Assembly: GCA_963170055.1 (NCBI GenBank) | Contig: CAUJGJ010000313.1 | Location: 2,206,201 to 2,270,200, forward strand | Length of the DNA: 64,000 nt | Reading direction: 5' to 3' | Origin: Halisarca cf. caerulea | Taxonomy: Eukaryota; Porifera; Demospongiae; Chondrillida; Halisarcidae | In this document: positions 62,321 to 64,000 of the stretch, piece by piece | Position numbering within the stretch: the stretch's first letter is position 1 | Layout: each line of letters starts with the position of its first letter | Translations under genes and position numbers: made by a program | The notes under the pieces: generated by a model | What the model was told of the DNA's origin: nothing | Databases searched by the model: none | Seen by the model: only the letters and a program-made list of their open reading frames with translations

Positions 62321-62976
62321 TGTACATGTAACACTTAAAAGCAGCTTTTAAGCAATTTTGAATGCAAGAACTGCACTTCATGTAACTACTATACACTTGA
62401 CATAAGAGTTGCACCCATGTGACTAACTAACTAGCTTTCTACGAGCTTATTCTTGATAGAAACATTACACTCAAATCAATTGATTAATTCACTTGATACA
62501 ACCTCTTAATACAAGGGTTGCACCCGCCACCCGAACTAGGGGGGAAGGCGGCCGAAGCCTTCCCCCCTAGTTCTGATAATGGAATAATTTTGCCTGGTAT
62601 ATACTGTATATACACGATGTCTATCTACGTGTGACATAAACTACTAAAGGTGGCACATGGATCTTACCACTTCAATGGTTCCATTTTTGAAGCCTGGCGG
62701 AGGGGAGCTCTCGCTACGTTTCGTCAGAAACTTTTGTAACGGGGCATCTTTATCAACTTTTGATAATACATCAAAACCACCGCTATCCAATTTGTACTGA
62801 CGATTAGCTTCTATGAACAAGCATAACAATAAAATAGTAAAGCATTTCAGACAGGTAACCGAAAGTGTAAGGTATACACTGCACTGCACATCTGATCGAA
62901 AGATATCCTACTCACCTGATGTAAGGGTGAGAAAGTGAAAGATCAACACATGAACAAAGTAGATTTCCTTGAGCAT
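42329..62976 (-). CDS. PLXDC: Plexin-domain-containing transmembrane protein (PLXDC/TEM7-like)
   Basis: PLXDC1/2 are single-pass receptors with an extracellular nidogen-like region and a PSI domain. Minus-strand exons: 62976-62916, 62810-62668, 58893-58753, 57318-57279 (doubtful), 55514-55392, 55315-55262, 49666-49602, 49059-48966, 48873-48778, 48704-48617, 48506-48446, 45076-45041, 43703-43536 and 42412-42329, about 417 codons (human 500-529). Seen: signal peptide MLKEIYFVHVLIFHFLTLTS; DDHDYYSSKYSHGKEEFQKY; GFLYTG, then DFQYIAPLQANFD; FTFQVSLFQNGTIHFVYKE; LINSTNHPLRVGISDAF; EYHAVDLLVKN; a PSI domain with CISANSCLDC, FVCGWCSSLNRC and GLDRHRQSWLQSGC; a TM helix about residues 346-370; and a tail RHPDSGIGRYMIE matching the family's YHHPTSAASxFFIE. 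About 11 residues expected before exon 4 are not found. The gene is 20.6 kb because its introns hold many mobile elements. Confidence 0.9.
42594..42751. mobile_element. TA-flanked CAGTGAATTCTCATTAAT MITE
   Basis: The 158-bp element begins CAGTGAATTCTCATTAAT and ends ATTAATGAGAATTCACTG, perfect 18-bp inverted repeats, with TA on both sides. It is in the last PLXDC intron. Confidence 0.9.
43704..45040. other. PLXDC intron 12, nothing recognised
   Basis: A 1.3-kb intron of AT-rich unique sequence. I see no clear transposon ends, RNA gene or coding frame. Confidence 0.4.
45329..45491. mobile_element. TAGTACCCCTT-ended MITE
   Basis: The left AGTAGTACCCCTTTTGAGAG and ACCACCCT are mirrored by AGGGTGGTCTTTCATAAGGG and ATACTACTG at the right, followed by TA. 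Related phrases (TTGAGAGGCCACCCT, GGTGGTCTCTCA) occur at 46485-46555 and at 48048-48113, where the end GGTACCACTG plus TA is intact. Confidence 0.7.
45841..46183 (+). mobile_element. Dispersed repeat, copy B (partner at 3788)
   Basis: Plus-strand counterpart of the minus-strand block 3788-4163, with the same ordered phrases from AGTCTGATGAGG to CCACGTGGTCGCCACCATCT. It is followed by short AATATCAAGTC tandem repeats to 46250. It lies in PLXDC intron 11 (45077-48445). Nature unknown. Confidence 0.7.
46805..47450 (+). mobile_element. Double-hairpin repeat family, copy 2 (3' end missing)
   Basis: The head is the clearest of the four: TAATAGTTACTACTTGCCCA, CGAGGGAGTAACTCATTTAC, GAGAGCAGTAAATGCGTTAC, TCCCGAGATGG, then AGTAGTAACTATTACATATT, GCTAAGTAAACGCTCTAAAG. 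A frame opens at 47043 with MAGSSNICGKHSHESIV and reaches FDVDDEDFEILQRGFVPENT before losing sense. The conserved tail with TTTGATGTATGATGTCA was not found downstream, so the copy is truncated. The xDDEDFExLxxGFVPENT phrase loosely recalls N-termini of tyrosine-recombinase-like (Crypton/KIAA1958-type) proteins; that is a weak resemblance from memory of the family style. Confidence 0.7.
48507..48616. other. Intron inside the PLXDC PSI domain
   Basis: A 110-bp intron that splits the arginine codon (AG|A) between CGWCSSLN-R and CSDGLDRHRQ. Correct joining rests on this phase-2 junction. Confidence 0.7.
50042..51410 (+). mobile_element. Double-hairpin repeat family, copy 3 (with nested insert)
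   Basis: The head at 50042-50210 has GCCCACGAGGGAGGTC and GAGGGTGTAACGTGTTACTA, degraded. An acidic reading MLDDTDFEEFARLRA lies at about 50430. The tail at 51330-51410 reads GGTTACTAACGGGTG, TTAAATTCATTACTAAC and TTTGACGTATGATGTCATCA. Between about 50672 and 51262 lies a different insert whose ends are CAGGGTGGGCTTGAGCCCCC and ACACCCCTG with a long C run, probably a nested hAT-like element. The copy is in PLXDC intron 6 (49667-55261). Confidence 0.65.
52228..53632 (-). pseudogene. pogo/Tigger-like DDE transposase remnant
   Basis: Three minus-strand frames make one broken transposase. 53632-52943 has a Psq/CENP-B-type helix-turn-helix (YTLGQKLEVLAYVKAHSE, FGIPRTTISSWK). 52799-52539 has MDETPIWFSMLGNYTVATKG with the first catalytic aspartate. 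52677-52228 has KHCLLMFDTFSAHL with the second, and KIQPLNVSLNKPFK, where the family has LDVxxNKPFK, so the third acid is asparagine. A frameshift near 52560-52600 and another between 52800 and 52943 also disable it. It belongs to the Tc1/mariner superfamily, pogo branch. Terminal inverted repeats were not located. It sits in PLXDC intron 6. Confidence 0.85.
55949..56136. mobile_element. TA-flanked MITE with CTGTGGAACGTGCTTAATA ends
   Basis: The left CTGTGGAACGTGCTTAATAA and the right TATTAAGCAAGATTCACAG are imperfect inverted repeats, with TA on each side. Internal GATAATAAGTAC and GATAGTAAGGACCTC phrases repeat the AGTAC motif. It lies in PLXDC intron 4. Confidence 0.7.
57637..57790. mobile_element. 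CAGTTGGAACCTG / CAGGTTCCACTG MITE
   Basis: A 154-bp candidate whose right end GGCAGGTTCCACTG is followed by TA. The left CAGTTGGAACCTG lacks a preceding TA, so that boundary is less sure. It lies in the PLXDC intron downstream of exon 3. Confidence 0.5.
58940..59725 (+). mobile_element. Double-hairpin repeat family, copy 4
   Basis: The head reads AGTACTAGTTACTACATGAC, GCGAGGGAGTATTGCATTTA, GAATGTGATACTCCCGAGAG, then GTATAGTACGTAACTGG and TTGCCAAATAAATGCTTTG. The tail at 59640-59725 reads GGTGGTAAATTCATTACCAC and CTTTTGATGTATGATGTCAT, then CATGTGATAAGTG. A tRNA-like segment lies inside at 59566-59638. A LINE fragment begins immediately after the tail. It lies in PLXDC intron 2. Confidence 0.8.
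59566..59638 (-). tRNA. tRNA-like sequence (degenerate or SINE head)
   Basis: On the minus strand exactly 73 nt form a cloverleaf outline. The acceptor is GTGCAGG with CCTGCAC, the D arm is GGCT/AGCC, and the T arm is TGGG-TTCGATT-CCCA. TGGCTCAGTAGC is an A box and GGTTCGATTCC a perfect B box. The anticodon arm (GTGTAGATTTGACATCAAAG) does not pair properly and lacks the invariant U33, so a working tRNA is unlikely. A tRNA pseudogene or tRNA-derived SINE head inside a DNA repeat fits better. Confidence 0.5.
59749..61530 (+). pseudogene. Non-LTR retrotransposon: AP-endonuclease and start of RT, broken
   Basis: The frame from 59749 gives APE-type endonuclease motifs: MFWNVYGWSC, IICVAETWL, GSGGVGVFFRN, then in other frames VCYLPP and VVLCGDFNAR. 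The last expected motif (SDHxP) reads as DNDFAPLHS and appears lost. A 29-bp tandem duplication at 60152-60180/60181-60209 causes one frameshift, and at least three more follow. At 61300-61490 ISEILSKCISQEEVDRALSE and VKKSPT, then GKDGVSAEMLKSVW, mark the start of an RT domain, which stops by 61530. The element is truncated before the RT catalytic core. It lies in PLXDC intron 2. Confidence 0.85.
61655..62572 (+). mobile_element. Hairpin-ended, microsatellite-bearing element, copy B
   Basis: Inverted partner of 39978-40680. From the right it has the palindrome AACTAGGGGGGAAGGCGG...CCCCCCTAGTT at 62534-62572, then a unique block with GGGTGCAACTCTTATGTC-like and AAAATTGCTTAAAAGC sequences on the minus strand, then composite simple repeats. 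Those include (GT)n at 62245-62320 and 61880-61950, (GA)n at 61657-61745, and alternating GAGGGAGGGAGAGAG and GTGTATGTGTG blocks. The repeat block is about twice as long as in copy A. The far end is not defined. Confidence 0.7.
61657..61745. repeat. (GA)n microsatellite
   Basis: About 89 bp of nearly perfect GA, the outer edge of copy B of the microsatellite-bearing element. Confidence 0.97.
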
Positions 62977-64000
62977 GTTGAAATTACTAAGTAAGGTGGA
63001 CGATAACAAAGTTAATAAGAAGGTCTAACTCACACTTACTCATAATTTAAAGGCGTGTTTGGTAAGCCTGTTGCATCATTTCTATGGTCTCCTAAGTCTG
63101 ACCTGCTGTATTAAAGATTCTCAGACAAATCTGAAGAGTGGATTTTGGGGGGAGTTTGGTGCTCTTCACCTTCACCGGCTTCAGCACGGGCTTCAGTTAT
63201 CAGTTGTGTTAGTCTCGCGTTGCCAGACCCTACTCGCCATTATGGCACGCCTTCTGTTGGGGGACTGTAGTCTTGGCACGCCCACGTGCACCTTTGCTAT
63301 AAAGGCAACGCCTAGGGTTGAATCTTGGACCGCAGAGCTTAAGTGTGCAACTGTCCGAGATAGCCTTATCTCAACCACACACCGCATATGCAGCTTACAT
63401 CCATTGTGTGAAACACAAATGGACATTTTTATCCAGAACATGCAAGAATATTGGGCATCTCTTCCAACCATTTAGAAGAAGTCATTTGCTCCAAATTCAC
63501 ACCAGCACTGACGGGAAGAAGCACAATCAGTGATTGAGTGGGGGGCTCAAGTAACTATTAATTGCACTTTATGAAGAATAAACACAATGTCATGCATTCA
63601 TGGAAGCCTCTACAGGTGCACAGGTCCTTGGGATTGTACAAGTATCCAACTTTGCATATTCTGGATAGTTTATTTTGAGTCTTGGATTAAAGTGGGGGGG
63701 GGGGGGGGGGGGGGGGAGGGGGGGGGCTATGCCCCTCTGTTCTGCAGAGTGGAGGGGCTTAAGCCCCCCCCCCCCCCCCCCATCTATGAATGCACACATG
63801 TACAGTATATAATAATTATACACACATACAAGCCAATATTATATTACAATGGCTTATCCAACCATGTTTGTTTCTCACAAAATGTGTTGAATATCACATG
63901 TTGGATAAATCAGGATAAATTGTACACAATGTAATGGTGGTGATTTACAGTGGCGTGTTGGATAAATGAGATTTTAATTTAAACCAATATGTTTTGGATA
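62977..64000. other. Upstream of PLXDC: no gene; repeat ends and G/C run
   Basis: The first 80 bp should hold the PLXDC promoter. At 63212 AGTCTCGCGTTGCCAGACCC matches the palindrome family at 26275. At 63693-63781 a run of about 23 G and a run of about 18 C flank CTATGCCCCTCTG...GGAGGGGCTTAAG and can pair as a long hairpin. No conserved coding frame was recognised. CACGTG at 63283 may be chance. Confidence 0.5.

Overview
This 64-kb window is nuclear DNA from an invertebrate animal. The evidence is spliced GT-AG genes for animal-specific proteins (a PACT-domain centrosomal scaffold, a plexin-domain-containing receptor, a SPRY-containing DDX1), AT-rich introns, long (GT)n tracts and many short inverted-repeat transposons. 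Repeats beginning AGTCTCGCGTAGCCAGACC and the mix of element types would fit a sponge or another early-branching marine invertebrate. No sequence here fixes the phylum, so that is only a guess. There are no bacterial operons, CRISPR arrays or phage genes.

Five host genes were reconstructed by exon-by-exon reading, with splice phases that agree except where noted. (1) PRIMPOL on the minus strand at 915-4649, with seven exons and the C-terminal part outside the window. (2) DDX1 on the plus strand at 4856-14348, with 29 exons and 725 codons, complete. (3) A pericentrin/AKAP9-type PACT protein on the minus strand at 16740-35435, with 15 exons and about 2116 codons. (4) A single-exon PPM1H/J/M-type phosphatase on the plus strand at 35584-36990. 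(5) A plexin-domain-containing (PLXDC/TEM7) membrane protein on the minus strand at 42329-62976, about 14 exons, with one short stretch unresolved. Two pairs are head to head and share very short promoters: PRIMPOL/DDX1 with 206 bp between start codons and PACT/PPM1 with 148 bp. Each gap contains a CACGTG E-box.

Most of the remaining DNA is mobile elements or their debris. There is a dead pogo/Tigger-like transposase at 52228-53632 and a cohort of 150-200-bp elements with TA duplications and CAGTGGAACC-like ends. There are broken retroelements: a LINE endonuclease/RT at 59749-61530, a LINE C-terminal piece at 14985-15350 and a Penelope-like GIY-YIG piece at 40845-41201. Two inverted copies of an element with a GC-rich terminal hairpin and a built-in composite microsatellite lie at 39978-40680 and 61655-62572. 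Four copies of an apparently unnamed family lie at 21394-21975, 46805-47450, 50042-51410 and 58940-59725. That family has a double-hairpin head, a conserved tail and a short acidic ORF.

Functionally the host genes cover replication restart (PRIMPOL), RNA unwinding and repair (DDX1), centrosome scaffolding (PACT protein), dephosphorylation (PPM1H-like) and cell-surface recognition (PLXDC). They do not form a pathway, and their clustering is best explained by promoter sharing. No wholly new biological system is evident. The strongest novelty candidates are the four-copy double-hairpin repeat family, the microsatellite-bearing hairpin element, the DEVD variant of DDX1 motif II and the tandem exon cassette of the PACT gene.
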